Source of the DNA: Acorus gramineus
Taxonomy: Eukaryota > Streptophyta > Magnoliopsida > Acorales > Acoraceae
Length of the DNA: 64,000 nucleotides
NCBI GenBank assembly: GCA_030737835.1
Contig: CM060847.1
Span: 8,310,704 to 8,374,703 of the forward strand
Reading direction: 5' to 3'
Notes under the pieces: generated by a model
What the model was told of the DNA's origin: nothing
What the model saw: only the letters and a program-made list of their open reading frames with translations
Databases searched by the model: none
Position numbers and translations under genes: made by a program
Shown here: one piece after another, positions 24,054 to 36,802 of the stretch
Layout of the letters: each line of letters starts with the position of its first letter
Numbering within the stretch: the stretch's first letter is position 1

Positions 24054-24650
24054 CACTACAAGAAATGCAAGCATTAGCTGCGAAATGTTTCGTAGCAAAA
24101 TCCTCAAATTTCGTAGCTAATAACATTTCTCGACGAACTATGTTCGTTGCTATTATCATTGCAAAAGCCTCGTACCAGAAAACATTTTGCTACGAAATTT
24201 TTTTTCGTAGCAAAAGGAACTCTATTGCTACGAATACTATGTCGTAGCAAAATGTATTTGCTACCGATATATTTCGTCAAAAGGTGATATTTGCTACGAA
24301 TGATTTCGTAGCCAAAGAGTAGAATTTGCTACGAAACATATTTCGCAGCTGAAACTCGACATTTGCTACGAAATAAATTCGTAGCAATATATTACCTTTT
24401 GCTACGAAAATAGACGTTTTAGCTACGAAATCATGTCGCAGCTAAAAGTATATCGAGTGAATAAAAAAAAAACCAGAAAGACCTTTCCCTACGAAATATT
24501 TCGTAGCAAAAGGTCATATTTTTTAAAATCATTTTTTTTTTTTTTTTGCTAAAAAAATATAAGCTGCATTAAATAAACATCTAATTATGATAATAATAAT
24601 AAAACCATCCAAGTTTTAATTAAAACTAATTGTGTAAATTACAAAAAGTT

Positions 24651-26760
24651 CTAATATAAGTCAAAAGAAAATACGACAAAAGTCAAATGAAAATGCTGAG
24701 TCTCTAGCTGTACTCGCTGAGTCTCCAACTGATCTCGCTGAGTCTCCAACTGATCTCGCTGAGTCTCCAACGCATCTCGCAACTTCTCCAACTCATCAGT
24801 CGCAGGAGATTCCTTGTTGGTTCCACTACACTGACCAAAAGTGGCAGGGCGTGGCCCCCAACCTAATCCACGTAGGTATCCTGACCGATGCCCTAGAACC
24901 TGTTGCGTGATCTCCATCTCACTGAATGATGTTGGATCCCCCTCGACAGTAGACTGAGATTGTGACTGTCGCCGCTCCTCCATCTCTAGCTACAAAATAG
25001 AATTGAATCCCAAAAATACATGAGAGTGGAAGACATTAACATGAGAGGTTTTTCCGAACATGCAGCTAAGTGCAACATACTCTGTGACTGATTTTTCAAG
25101 AGAGGTGAATCAATATTAAGTCTGTGATTAATTTATGACATCCTAGAGTATCTATTATAGGTTGTAAGTGGAACCTCATAAGAAATTGGCTCCAAGGAAA
25201 TTGTAAAATTGATAACCAACTGTGAATTAAACATAACATACGAAAAGATAAAATAAATAACAGTTGAGGGTCTTCTGTCGATGGTGGACTAAATTAATAT
25301 CATCATTAAAAACCATGCAATAAAAACATGGACATCTAATAAAAACATGCAATAAAATAAACAATATCTGAATTTGAGCAGCAGAGCATGCACAGGAACC
25401 AGATTGGCTCCATCACAGAGAGCCAAATCTGGCCTCCACAACAACCAACAATTGAACAGGTTCTCATCAATAAAAACCAGCCAATCAACCACCTATAATA
25501 AATTCTAGTTTCTTGAAACAAAACCAAAAACACAAGATCAGAAGTCAAACTTTCAATCCAAGTGGGGAAATGATTATCAACTGTTACATGCCTCACATTT
25601 AAAATGTCTTGGCTATACTGTTTGGCACTGGTGCATCAAAAATTTGACAAACATAAATACAGAGCATTGAAAGTGAGCAGTTCTGATGGACCCTTGAAAT
25701 CTTTAATGGGTTTTGGACAATAGGACTTCATTGCCAAAAAATGACAAAGTTGTTGGGATCCATGCATTTTATATTCTATCTGAGTTATATCTTTTAATAA
25801 GCTAAATGGTTAGCAAGCATTTTTTTTCTTTTTCAATCCAATTAGAGATTTCCAACTACATTCAAAGGAGGTGATGTAGAAATATGGGGATTTCCAACTA
25901 ACATGTGACCAGATCCGATATAGAAATATCGACTAGCCTTCCCATTCAAATAATTCTTGTTTTTTTTATTTGGGAACTTACCTGGTAATGGGTCAGTGTC
26001 AATGGTTTTGTAACTTTTGTCTCTTTGTGTTATCAAATATTCCATGATGCATAAAGAACCCTGTTATGTATCCTTAGCAGCCATATATTAAGCATTTATT
26101 TCCTTATTAAAACAACCAAAGGAATTCACAATGTATTGATTAATCTAATATCCAAGAAAGGAATCAAGTGCTTACATGTTTGGCAGCTGCCTCATCGCTA
26201 ATCCACCCCTTACTCTCGCTGAAATGGGTGTCCTTGAACAAGTCCACCGGCCCCTGTAGTAGCCCAAGCAATATTTATAACCAAATGAATTAACCTTAAA
26301 TTGAGTACAATAACTTACAAAAAAATGAAAGTGGACATAAAAATATTTTTACCGCTTCTTTCTGCTTCTGGTGCATCACAAAGGCCTTTGATCCCGCCCG
26401 ATGACCATAAAGTTTCTTCTCTCGATTTGCCTTATTAGTCCTCGACCTTGTCTGCATAAAATAAAATACTGAGTAATATTTTCTTGACACTAAAATAGAC
26501 TATATTATCAAATGAACTAATTACCTGATAAGTATCAGAGCGAATGAAGTCAACAATCCACTCCCAATCAGCCTGGGAGACTCCTGAAGCTGGGTGGGCA
26601 TGTGGATCACTACCCTTGGCTATGAGTTCATGTATCCTCTTGGCGTGATCGCACCGTCGCTGTCGCCAAACCTGGCCCAGTTGCTTATTGATAAATTCAG
26701 TAGCAACAGTGTTTGTCTCGTCCCACTTACAATCTGTGTCTAATATGATTTACAATCTGT
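24651..26760 (-). CDS. CACTA-encoded Ptta/En/Spm-type protein (exons, possibly degraded)
   Basis: Several minus-strand segments read like one plant transposase (Ptta/En/Spm family) protein. About 26525-26750 encodes KWDETNTVATEFINKQLGQ then WRQRRCDHAKRIHELI and ends SDTYQ before a GT donor. About 26340-26460 encodes KANREKKLYGHRAGSKAFVM. About 26172-26250 encodes GPVDLFKDTHFSESKGW. 24651-24983 encodes QQVLGHRSGYLRGLGWGP followed by a repeated LETQRDQ heptad, a short coiled coil. In En/Spm such proteins bind the subterminal repeats in the nucleus. The 5' part and start are uncertain. A leader may lie near 28050-28130, where a (GA)n run is followed by an AT-rich region. Confidence 0.6.
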
Positions 26761-26849
26761 GTGTGACATTTCCAGATAAGATTTAAATGGATGTCTTTTT
26801 TGTTTTATTTTAGATATTTATAATGTAGTGTAATTGCTAATGTATAAAT

Positions 26850-27700
26850 GGACACTGATTCACTTCTAATTGCGAATGTTTTTAATGGTGGTTGGTTTGT
26901 CTGTTTTGTTACAGATACTTCTCTAGATCCAATTCTGTTACATGCAGGTGTACCTAGTTCTGTTATGCCTGACATTATTCCAAAACATACACCTACAGCT
27001 GCATCTGCAGTTGTAGTTGGTCCTACTAAAAAATCTGCCTTGCCCAAACAAATTAAATTAAATGATCTCCTTGCCCAAACAAATTAAATTAAAACATTTT
27101 TACAAATCAACCGCCTTACAAGCACATCAGAGTAAAGGTGGTCAACCACTTTAGCATCACTCTGTGTTTGAGTTATACCTGTGGATTCCTATGTATGCAT
27201 GTGATGGGGCTTTCTTTTGCTATTTTTTCTGTAAATCATGATAAATTTTGTAAAATCTTTTGAGATGCTATCTTACTTTGGGCCTTTGTGTTTTTTAAGT
27301 CCTTACAAAACACAAACTGTGATCTATTTCTTAGTGTGTAGTTCCTTTGTGCCAAATACCCTTTCTAACAATTCTGATTATCTGGTCTAACAATTTTTTT
27401 TCCAGTTTTAGTTGTGGTTTGTTATGTGGATGCTCTTCTATAGATTTATGGGTGGGATTATATGTAGAGTTGTAGATATATGTAAAAAATGATCTTTCTT
27501 GATGTGCTTTGCATAATTTGTTTCTCTTTGTTATTTAATGGCTTTCTCATTGTCTTAATTCAATTTAGAAATAGGAAAAAATCAACTTTTGAAATCTGTT
27601 GTCTAATGATATTAAACATTGCATATTGAGGGTTTAGAGAGTCTTTTATGGTTGCAATGATAGAACATCACATAGATCTTTGTGTATATATTGACTATCT
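26850..27700 (+). pseudogene. Putative captured gene 3' end inside the CACTA element
   Basis: On the plus strand a likely acceptor (TTTTGTTACAG at about 26910-26920) precedes an open segment to 27087 reading LLHAGVPSSVMPDIIPKHTP and ending LNDLLAQTN. After it comes a T-rich stretch resembling a 3' untranslated region (27090-27700). It is opposite in strand to the element's own gene. I do not recognise the protein. CACTA elements often carry such host fragments, but capture is an inference here. Confidence 0.4.
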
Positions 27701-27779
27701 GATGTAGGCATTTGTTTCACTCATTTATCAAATAGGTTTGCATTTAAAAATTTCAGAGGGAAAGATATTTTTTTCCAAG

Positions 27780-28350
27780 TTCTTGCTATAAAACCCCTAA
27801 AATTCGAGATCAAACCCTAAAATAAAAAACCTCAGATCAATAAACACCAAAAAAAAATTCAGATCAATAACCAAACCCTAAAAAAAAAACTCAGATAAAA
27901 AAACACTAAAAAAATACAACAGATCTAAAAAAACCTCATATGAAACCTCATATGAACCGATCTAAAAAAACCTCATATGAAACCTCATATGAACCGATCA
28001 AACTCAGATCTAAAAATACAACAGATCTAAAAAAACCTCATATGAAAAACACAATCAAGGAAGAGAAGAAGTAGATATAGATCGAGAGAAAGAGAGAGAG
28101 AGAGAGAGACCTTTCAATGTAACCGTTCTTTCCGATAGTCCCCGCGGCGAGGTTGTTCGGTGAAGGTGGCGAGGCAGAGGCGATGGTGATCGGCGAAGGT
28201 GGCGAGGCAGCTTTTACGAGCTCTCGAAGGTGGCGAGGCGATGGTGATCGGCGAAGGTTGTTTGGAGATGAAGGGTTGCAGAGAGGGTTATTTGGGCGTC
28301 GAGAGTTATTTGGGATTTGTTTGGAGGGTTATTTGGGGTTATTTGGTTTG
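27780..28350. repeat. Short tandem repeats in the CACTA interior
   Basis: At 27925-28045 a unit of about 38 bp containing 'cctcatatgaaacctcatat' is repeated. At 28160-28260 a G-rich unit 'gcgatggtgatcggcgaagg' is repeated. A (GA)n run lies at 28085-28110. Open frames in the G-rich part are low complexity and not believable genes. Confidence 0.5.
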
Positions 28351-28399
28351 TAGGGATTTTAGGGATTTCAAAATCAATGGGTCCATTTGGTTCAAGTGA

Positions 28400-30150
28400 C
28401 TTAAAATCACGTGGGATTTGTTTTACATGGATTAGATTTTCAAGACTATATATTTTAGTGATAGTTTTAAAAGATCACTTGATATTAAAGATATTAATCC
28501 TATTTTTATTTGACTAAGTGATTTGGATAATATTAAGAATAAATTCAAATTAAAGATAAAATTTAAATAGATTTATATATATCATGAGCATATGCTATAA
28601 TACGACATGTACATCGCTCTACAATCAATGGACCCCCACATAGAAGCCGTTTGGTTTGAAGTAATTTCAAATACTTAAGAATTTATTTTACACGGATAAG
28701 CTTTTCCAGGAACAAAAAAACTAACTTGCATGTTTGGTGACAGTAAATTTATTTTATCGAAAATGATTTCCACTGTTTGTTTATTAGGAAAATATTTACA
28801 TTATATATATTTTTAATCTAAAACATTTATTCAAAAAACACTTACAATGTTGTTTCATAAAAGTTTACGTGTATAATATAAAAAAGTTATTAAAAAAAAT
28901 TATATATATGTTGTTTCATAAATAAGAGGTATTAAAATTTATGCATATAATAATCAAATTTATGTAAATGATCATATAAATAAACTTTCAATATAGCAAA
29001 ATCTATTGTCGTTGTTTTATATGTTCATATCTACTTAATCTTTGTATCACTTTTATTATATCCTAAAACTTCTCCTATAAATAAGACAATATTCAAATTT
29101 TAAATCTTTTATGTGTTGTTTTATATGTTCATTATCTACATAATCTTTCTATCTCTTTCTATCTACAGAATTTATTTATCTTCTCTACTGTGTTTGGTTA
29201 TCCTATGAGGATTATGAAATACATAGAATTTCCAATTATCTGGCATTTCTAGAGAAATCAACAGATATTTGAAGCCCAACGTCTCTGGTATTCTACTTGA
29301 AGAATCAACAGCGTCGTTGGAGACTGCGAATTCGTGCCTTCAATCAAATTAGCAGAAGAGCGTATTCGTACACTGCATTATTTCCCCAATTTAAAAAATA
29401 CAAATCACAATTACCAATAAATAAATAATTAATATATCCCCAATTTAAAAAATATAAATCACAATTTGGTTTGGGCTTTGGGTTTGGCTTTATATGAATT
29501 TTTGCTATATATTGTTTGTGCTTGCTCCCGATAGAACATTATATATATAATGATAATTAATATATCTAATGTGACATTGGGCTCATTAAATACAAGAATA
29601 AACGAATTGTATGTAATGTCAAAATGAATATACTCAACTTTGATATCAATTACAAACCTTAATCTTTTGATGAAATTTTTATGTAATGTCAAAAGGAGTT
29701 GATTTAATGAATTTTTATGTTTTGCTTAATCTTTTGATGAAATTTTTTTAATTTTGAGCTCGTTTAATTTGCTTACTTACTAAAAGTTTACTTTATTTTA
29801 CAACTTTAATCAAATTAGAATGTCATTCCAAATATTTAATTACAATAAACATAATTAATATAATAAATTGTCTAATTCGATGATGGATTAATGTGAAAAA
29901 CAAAGTATATATCTAAATCAAATATACTAATTTTTATCTATTTTTTCTGCTTATACATTTCTGAATAAAAAAATATGAAAAAATGACCACGCTCTTTGTC
30001 TATTATAATAAATAATGTTTTAATTTTATTATTTATATTTAAAATCAAATTATAGAAAGAATTTATACTCAAAAGGATTTTAATTTGATAGTCATGTAGT
30101 GTATTATGATTTCATAACAAATTAAATTTTTTGAAAATTCTTAAATATTT
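28400..30150. other. CACTA interior without recognisable genes
   Basis: Very AT-rich. No coding exon recognised. Near-duplicate pieces occur (for example 'ccccaatttaaaaaatacaa' near 29380 and 29440). Confidence 0.4.
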
Positions 30151-30575
30151 GCAACGAAATTTAATTTCGCAGCAAAAAGTCAAACATTTCGTAGCAAATA
30201 GTCTATTCTTTTGCTACAACCTCGTACTTCGTAGCCAAAAGTGACATATATTGCTACGAAATGAAATCCGTAGCTGAAAAGTTAAATATTTTGCTACGAA
30301 ATATAATTTCGTAGCTAAATGTTATATTGTTTGCTACGAAAAAAATGATGTCGCAGGCAAATGTTGTACCATTTGCAACGAAATCAAATTTCGTAGAGAA
30401 AGTTAAAACCATTTGCTACGAAAACAGTTTTCGCAGTTAAAAGTCATCTTTAGCTACGAAAATAAATTTCGCAGCTAAAAGTTCGTAGCTAATAATTAAA
30501 TTTGTTGTAGTGACATGGGTGGTGATGATGTTTCCAGTGTGACAAATTAGGTAATAGTTTAATATTAATTAGAGT

Positions 30576-30790
30576 TTTGTTACACTCGATTCATCGTATT
30601 GTATGAAATTCCGCACACAATCTATTTATTCTTAAGAAAGTATATATCTTTTTAATTAAAAAATATATTTTATTAAAAAAACATTTACATTTGTTATAAA
30701 TTAATTTATTTAATTTGTAATTGAACGATATATATCTTCTATTAAAAATATATGCATTGTTGATGAGATTTTTTAAATTTGAAAAAATTA
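30576..30790. repeat. Dispersed GTTACACTC-family repeat
   Basis: Begins near 'ttttgttacactcgattc'. Related stretches lie at about 31290-31520 (reverse), 33735-33990, 42187-42385 and 47055-47620 (reverse). They share 'aagcatatatctcattagac'-type text and look like one MITE family. Confidence 0.5.
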
Positions 30791-30917
30791 AAATATGTGT
30801 TGATGGATTGTCTTTAACATTATTATTAATATTTTCATACAAGTACACATGGTGCATGATAAGGGTCAATGTTAACTATCACCCCTTTATTATATTGTTA
30901 CACAGTGATTGATGCTC

Positions 30918-31067
30918 TCAAACCTTCCTAACCGTGGACACCAGTAGATTGGTTAACTTGGGTTCCTTTTTATTTGTGAAGTACTCTTGGAAATGCTCTT
31001 CATATCTATAGAACAAGTTGCCCATGATTCCGATTGATCCGAAATGTTCACTTAGCATAGGCTCTAT
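30918..31067 (-). pseudogene. SABATH-3: truncated methyltransferase (last 50 codons)
   Basis: Only the end of the last exon remains: EPMLSEHF, then FYRYEEHFQEYFTNKKEPKL, ending VRKV and TGA. It is closest to SABATH-4, which shares KKEPKLTNLL. Homology stops at about 31068. Exons 1-3 are gone, but the 5' flank of the gene reappears at 32330. The missing 1.2 kb is replaced by unrelated DNA that carries a foreign promoter. Confidence 0.9.
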
Positions 31068-31068
31068 T

Positions 31069-32285
31069 GAATATATAGTTGATTAGGCCTGCCCTGGGCA
31101 GAGGCCACTGCCTTGGGCCATCACCTCGGGTGGGGGCTCAGCCCTGCTATGCATACAGCTTAAGCCCATCAGCCCATGAAAAAAAAAATATGATGGTTGC
31201 ATGGTTGTTGGACAGTTAGACCCTTGTATAATTGGAAAATGTTATATTAGACTCAATCACATTCACCAAATCAAAATTCAGACCTACACGTTTTTATTTT
31301 TTTAAAATATAAACATCATCTAATGAGGCATATGCTTTAATAAAAAGTGTATATCATTCCATTTCGAGTTGAATGAACCTATTTTTAGTAAGTGTAAGAA
31401 AATATTTAATATGGTAATACAACATCTAACGAGGTATATACTTCACTTGATTTCTAACATGATATATAAGACTGTGTTTTGGACTGGAAAAAAAAAAACT
31501 GAGTGTAACAGCACTCTTGTATAATTACACACCCCAATTCCAAGGCCCAGGCCCCAACAGAATAAACCCTCGAGTATCCAAAACTGAAAACCTAACCTAT
31601 GGATTTCTATCCCCAAATAATTTTTTTCCAATTGTCCCCATTATCCCTAAAACTTCTCCCTCATTAAATCCCTAAAAACCTTCCACCCAATCAGCAATGT
31701 CTCCATGTGGTGCTCCCTAGCTATATGCCGTTTCACATCTCTACACCTCTCTAACATCTTTCTCTCCCACACACGGATTCTATATATATTCTCAGGCTCC
31801 CTCTTCGGAATCGAACCCTAATTCTCCGTCACCCGTCAACACCATGGTAGGCCACTATCCTACCATCGAAAGTTGCTCTCTCTCTATCTCTCCCTCTCTA
31901 CAACTCTCTCCTTCTTAAAGCCTAAAAAATTTCTTATTGTTGTAGTACTGAATGATTGAACAAATAAAGCCCTCTTTTAAGGTATTTAAAAAAAAAAAAA
32001 TCTATTCTATTAAGATCTTTTTTTTGTAGTTGTTGCTTTTTGAAGTTTTTTGTAAAGCGCCCCGATGTGTTTTTTTTAATTAGGTGCATAGTTTTTTTTT
32101 TTCTTTTTAAAGGGATGTGGGTTAAAATTGTTTCTAAATTATTATTTACTAACTATTTTTTATTTAAGAGGTTTCAATTTTAATGATTGTATAATGTTGT
32201 ATTTGTAATTTTATAATATTTGTAATTTAAAATAAAATAATATTCAAGAACATTTTTTAATGTATATGAACCCACTTTAAAGTTC
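31069..32285. mobile_element. Foreign insert replacing SABATH-3 exons
   Basis: The left end (near 31087) reads GGCCTGCCCTGGGCAGAGG. The right end, inverted, reads TTGCCCTAAGCGAAC. The shared TGCCCTRRGC is compatible with a hAT-like terminus, but I see no clean target duplication. It includes a GTTACACTC-family repeat (31290-31520) and the promoter fragment at 31530-31843. Confidence 0.4.
31530..31843 (+). promoter_or_regulatory. Housekeeping-type promoter and first exon fragment
   Basis: Contains GGCCCA (site II) elements in 'caaggcccaggccccaac' (about 31540-31557), a TATA stretch (CTATATATATTC near 31779-31790), a telo-box-like AACCCTAA (about 31813-31820), a CT-rich leader, and ATG followed at once by GTAGG, a possible donor. 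Site II plus telo-box, with an intron right after the ATG, is characteristic of plant ribosomal-protein and translation genes. No following exon is found, so this is a stranded 5' fragment. Confidence 0.5.
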
Positions 32286-32329
32286 GCTTAGGGCAAAAAA
32301 AAAAAAAAAATTCTCATGGCCTGCATAAA

Positions 32330-34985
32330 AATAAATTTGATGTATATAAACTTGAAGTTTCTGTGCAAGACCAAGCGGACTCATAAGAAGAAATTGCCTG
32401 AAATTTAGAGAATAACAATTCAAACAGAAAAGAGTATAGGAAATTTCACACCCTTCATCTTTCTCGAAAGTTGAATAAGATGAAAATATTTTTAACCCAA
32501 AATAATATATTTTTATTGAATACAAATTTTTATAGTTACATTTTGATAAATTAGAACAAACCCTAATAATTGTATATACAATAATATGAGCGAGTGTATA
32601 GTTCATTCTTGCTCAATCCTTTCTATTAATTAATATAAATATAAAAGATAAAATTACTCATATTGTTCAGGAATTAAATGTTGTTGAGTACAATATATTT
32701 AATCTTTTTTTATTATGCAACATAGTTTTATTTTCTATGGCTGCGTTTTATTGTACGATTGTAAAATTAATTTTAGACAAAAGCTAGATTTAAACTGGTT
32801 TTGAAAGAAACTGCATCTCCATGAATTTCAAAAAAATCAGATTTTGAACACTTTTTTTACAAAAACATTTCTACAGCTTATGATTTTTCAAGAAACCCCA
32901 ACTTTTTTGTTTGAAAATGGATTTAGAAAACACAGTTTCATATAAATTCAAAAGTTATTCAAACTTTTTTTTCAAATGAGATTTATGTATAGGATGTGAA
33001 AAAGGTAGGAAAAATAGGGTGAATGGTTAGCAAAAGTAAAAAATAATGAAGGATATTATTATTATATTTATTATGTATTTTTTCACTTTAGGTTGGTCAC
33101 TTGGTTGATACTAAATAATTTTTAATAAAATTATATTTATTTAAATTAAAATTTAATTTATTTAAAACAAAATTTGTTGACATCTTAACAAATCATGTTT
33201 TATCTATATTATTATATTTATTAAATGCATTTAAATTCATCATTATTTAATTTAATTTTTTAAAAAAAACTGAAAGACCTTGTAAAAGGGCATATTATAT
33301 TTAATATGTATATAAAAAAAAAAATCAGGTGGACCCCGCATAAGGTGCTTCCCACGAGGAAAATTTTATTTTTATTTTTGGTTAGGATGAGGATGAAGAA
33401 ATTGTTCTGGACACAATCAAACATAACGATTCCCAGTTGTCAAATCTAAAAATAAAAAAATCAGGGTTTCAATTTTTGCACAAGATTCAAAAAAATCTGT
33501 CTGGACCAGGTTCATTTAATGTCGTACGCTCACCTATATCAAAGGATCATATACTATGCATTTGAAAAAAAAAAAATCAGTTTACTATGTGACAACATTT
33601 CAAATGAATGTCATTTAAAACTTGACTATCGTAATGATTGGAAACAATTTTTTAATAAATAAAAATATATTTATATTTATAAAAATTTATATACAAATTA
33701 TATATATTCTTCTCTTTTCTTTGTCAATTGCATCTTATAATTACGAGTGCTTTTACACTCAATTTTTTTTTAAAATCTAAAACACTCTTTCATAGATTTT
33801 GTTATTAATTTAGTAAAACATATATCTCGTTAATTGTTATATATATCTTATTAAATATTTTTTTACATTTATTAAAAATAGTTTCATTTAACTCGAAATA
33901 GAGCGATATGCATTTTTTATCAAAGCATGTACCTCATTAGATGATGTTTACTATTTAAAAACATTTAAGGTCTGAATTTTAGTTGATGAATATAACTAAG
34001 TTTAATATTTTCCTATCATTATTCCGGTGCAAAAAAGATTGTATCTACAATTCTCAGTCGTCATTTTTTGTATGCCATGCATAAACTGCGCCTGGATGAG
34101 TAAATTGTTTTTGAGACAATTAAAGTATAATTCCCATTTGTCAAGAAAATAGACTCGTGGGGTTGGTTTTGCAAAGAATTAAAATTTTGATAATAAATTA
34201 TTCTAATTTTAAAAATAAAATATTCATCAAATTTATATTTTTATTCACATTTTTTAAAATTAAAATAAAAAAACATAGATAAATATTATTAAGTATTTAG
34301 ATAAAACAAAAAAATCTTTATTTTCATTTCAAAATGAAAACAATAAACTATCTGCATTTTATTTTAATAATTATTTTTTATATCAAACATGATAAATTGT
34401 CTTCTCAAATTTTATAATTATCCTTTATCCTATTATTTATACCCTTATTAAACCAATTTGTACCCTTATCAAATGTTCCACCATATTAAACACGTAAAAT
34501 GTAGACCAGACTAGTAATTTTTTCCGCATTGTTTTCACATGTAAAATGAGAAGACAATAAAAATAATAAAGAAAAAGTTGACTAAATGAAACCTTGTCTC
34601 TGGCAAATCCTATCTTTTTGATACTCCTAGAAAACCTAGAAATGTAAAAAATATCCTAATGCATATTTTCGCTTGTTCATCTTTTTTGAAAAAAATAAAT
34701 AAATTAAAATAGGTGTCTCTCTTCAAGTTGGCTTGTCCTATGCCCATCTCACAAATCCACACGAATACTTCAAAGAAAAGTCAGTTGTGTACGTATATAT
34801 ACATACAGCATTGATGTATGTATTGGCCATGCAATACACTTGGAAATTAAGGTTGCATATAAATTAAAGATTGTATACATGGAATTGGAAGAGTGTTTGA
34901 AACCTTTTGCGAACTTTCTGTTGTGTATGGTATTCCGAGGGAACATTGATGTAATGTATTGGTCAACAAAACCACTATCATGATA
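32330..34985. repeat. Duplicated 5' flank of SABATH-3 (unit 3)
   Basis: No gene is seen. It matches the other units in pieces: 32345-32500, 33370-33500, 34085-34170, 34530-34760 and 34865-34980. A GTTACACTC-family repeat lies at 33735-33990. At 34980 the flank joins directly to P450 promoter sequence ('atgatacagtgttcacc'). Confidence 0.6.
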
Positions 34986-35035
34986 CAGTGTTCACCATTC
35001 CCCTCCACATGGGATTGTCTCCCCCCCCCCCAAGG
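34980..35035 (-). pseudogene. P450 promoter trace of unit 3
   Basis: The sequence 'atgatacagtgttcaccatt' and 'gggattgtctcc' match the P450 upstream region at 23895-23960. The entire P450 coding region of this unit is missing. Confidence 0.5.
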
Positions 35036-35039
35036 CTGG

Positions 35040-36780
35040 TCCCTTTAAGGCCCCACTATTTAGGTCTCATTTAAAAGCTCTATAAAGTGTTATTTTCTCA
35101 TTAGTTGTTTGTTTGATTTTTAAAAAATGTTAAAAAAATAAAATATAATATTATCCTCATTTAAAACCCACGATTTTCTCTCTCATTAAATCAATCTCCA
35201 TCTTTTTCAAAAAACATATCAACATATTCAATTTATTTCAAAAAACCTATTTTTTTCAAAACCAATAAAAAAAACCATTAATTACATTTATGAAAACAGA
35301 ACCGAAATTCAAATCCTCTAGGGTTTCTTAAAAAGAAACTGAAAAATGAAATCATTCAAAAAACTCATTTCATCAAAAACAACAAAAACAAAAAGGATCA
35401 AATTTTTGTTTGCGGCTTCTCATTCAACCAGAAAATGATGGCAATAAGGAATAATCAACGTTTTTTTAAAAAAAACACTGTTGTTAATTTGTAATTATTC
35501 GATTACAATCATCAAACAATGTATTTGTGATGGATGCAATTTTTTTCAATAAAGCATATAATTGTTAAATAATTTAAAGATCAAATGCCTAAGAATAAAA
35601 GCCGTTAGATTTAACATCTAGCACCAAATTCAATAAAAAAATTTGTAACAAATGTAAAATAAACAAAAAATAATAAGCCGCATCTGAATTGACAAACATT
35701 GGAAATGACATCCAATCATTCAATTTTGATTTTCTATTCGATTAGATGCTGAAAAGTCCTCCGAAAAACAAATCAATACTTGAAAAATCTCCAGTCCTCT
35801 GAAAAATAAATTAATGCTTGAAAAACTTCCAATCCTCCAAAAAAATAAATTAGTGCTTGAAAAACCTCCAAAACAATCTTATGATCTGGTTCTATATGTT
35901 TTTAAAAAAAACTTGTACAAGAGTTATCGAATTTAATATTTAGCATCAAATTCAATAATAAAATTTTTTAACAAATGCAAAACAAGGAATGTGATCAAAT
36001 ACGAATTTAATTTTAGGTGGAGAAGAAAAAGAAGCCGTAGGTGGATAGATAGACACATCATGTATTTTTCTATTTTATTTTATAAAGCTGAGAGAAGACT
36101 ATTTGATTATCCAAAATATGGGATTTGATCCTCTAAAAAACAATTTTAAAAATCATGACACATCAGCTATTGTAACAAATTTTGATTATGGGGATTATTT
36201 TTCAAAAAAGATAAAAAAGATAAAATAGGTATTAACACTTGTGCCACCTTATGAGACTTATAAAATACGGCTTGTGATTCATTATTTTTTATTTTTTTTT
36301 TTTTGTAGTACCAAGGCCCACACAGGTAACAGTCCCAACTATTAACAACTAAAGCACAATAGAATTAAGTACACAGATGGCAACAGGGCCTAGAGAGTAC
36401 AATAGACCGAAGCTCAACAAACCCAGCTCAATGGGCAATAGAACATAACTTTTACAAACACCTGCTGTCGACAGGGTTTGATACACCAATCCCCCACTTA
36501 CATGGGGGGTGTCCCTGTTGGTTGTGCCAAGCATAGGTGAGACAGACACACACTGTACCTTTGACCACCTGTGGAAGAGAGGACACAAGTGATGATGATG
36601 TTTTCATTATATTAGATTTATCATTTTAAAAAAATTAAAACATATGCACTGTGTTTAACATTTTTTTTAATATTTTCATACAAGAGCATATGATACATAA
36701 TTCATCAATATTAACTAACACCCGTTTCATGACAAAAAAAAAAAAAAAAAACTAGCACCCATTTATTATATTGTTACACA
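35040..36780. other. Intergenic, no gene seen
   Basis: AT-rich. At 35740-35880 a piece like 'tccgaaaaacaaatcaatac' followed by 'ttgaaaaacctcc' repeats three times. At 36300-36595 there is a block of more balanced composition with an unrecognised 79-codon minus-strand frame; it may be a retroelement fragment. From about 36595 the sequence matches 30750-30900, the 3' flank of SABATH-3. Confidence 0.4.
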
Positions 36781-36802
36781 ATGATTAATGTGATTAATGC
36801 AC

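Larger units (their letters stand above)
24054..30512 (-). mobile_element. CACTA (En/Spm) transposon, 6.46 kb, probably non-autonomous
   Basis: It starts CACTACAAGAAATGC and ends TTTGTTGTAGTG, flanked by ACA on both sides (24051-24053 and 30513-30515). Both ends (24064-24510 and 30150-30500) are dense in TTTGCTACGAAA and TTCGTAGC repeats in both orientations, the binding-site arrays typical of CACTA ends. Inside are exons of a plant transposase (Ptta/En/Spm) type protein and what looks like a captured gene fragment. I do not see the large TNP2-type catalytic transposase, so it probably cannot move by itself. Confidence 0.88.

Noticed and set aside
24064..24510. Regularly spaced short repeats, at first glance like a CRISPR array or satellite
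   Set aside because: They are TTTGCTACGAAA-type motifs in both orientations next to a CACTA terminus, i.e. subterminal repeats of the transposon. The genome is a plant's.
28153..28517. Plus-strand open frames rich in Gly and Glu
   Set aside because: They arise from a tandemly repeated G-rich segment inside the CACTA element; low complexity and no domain.
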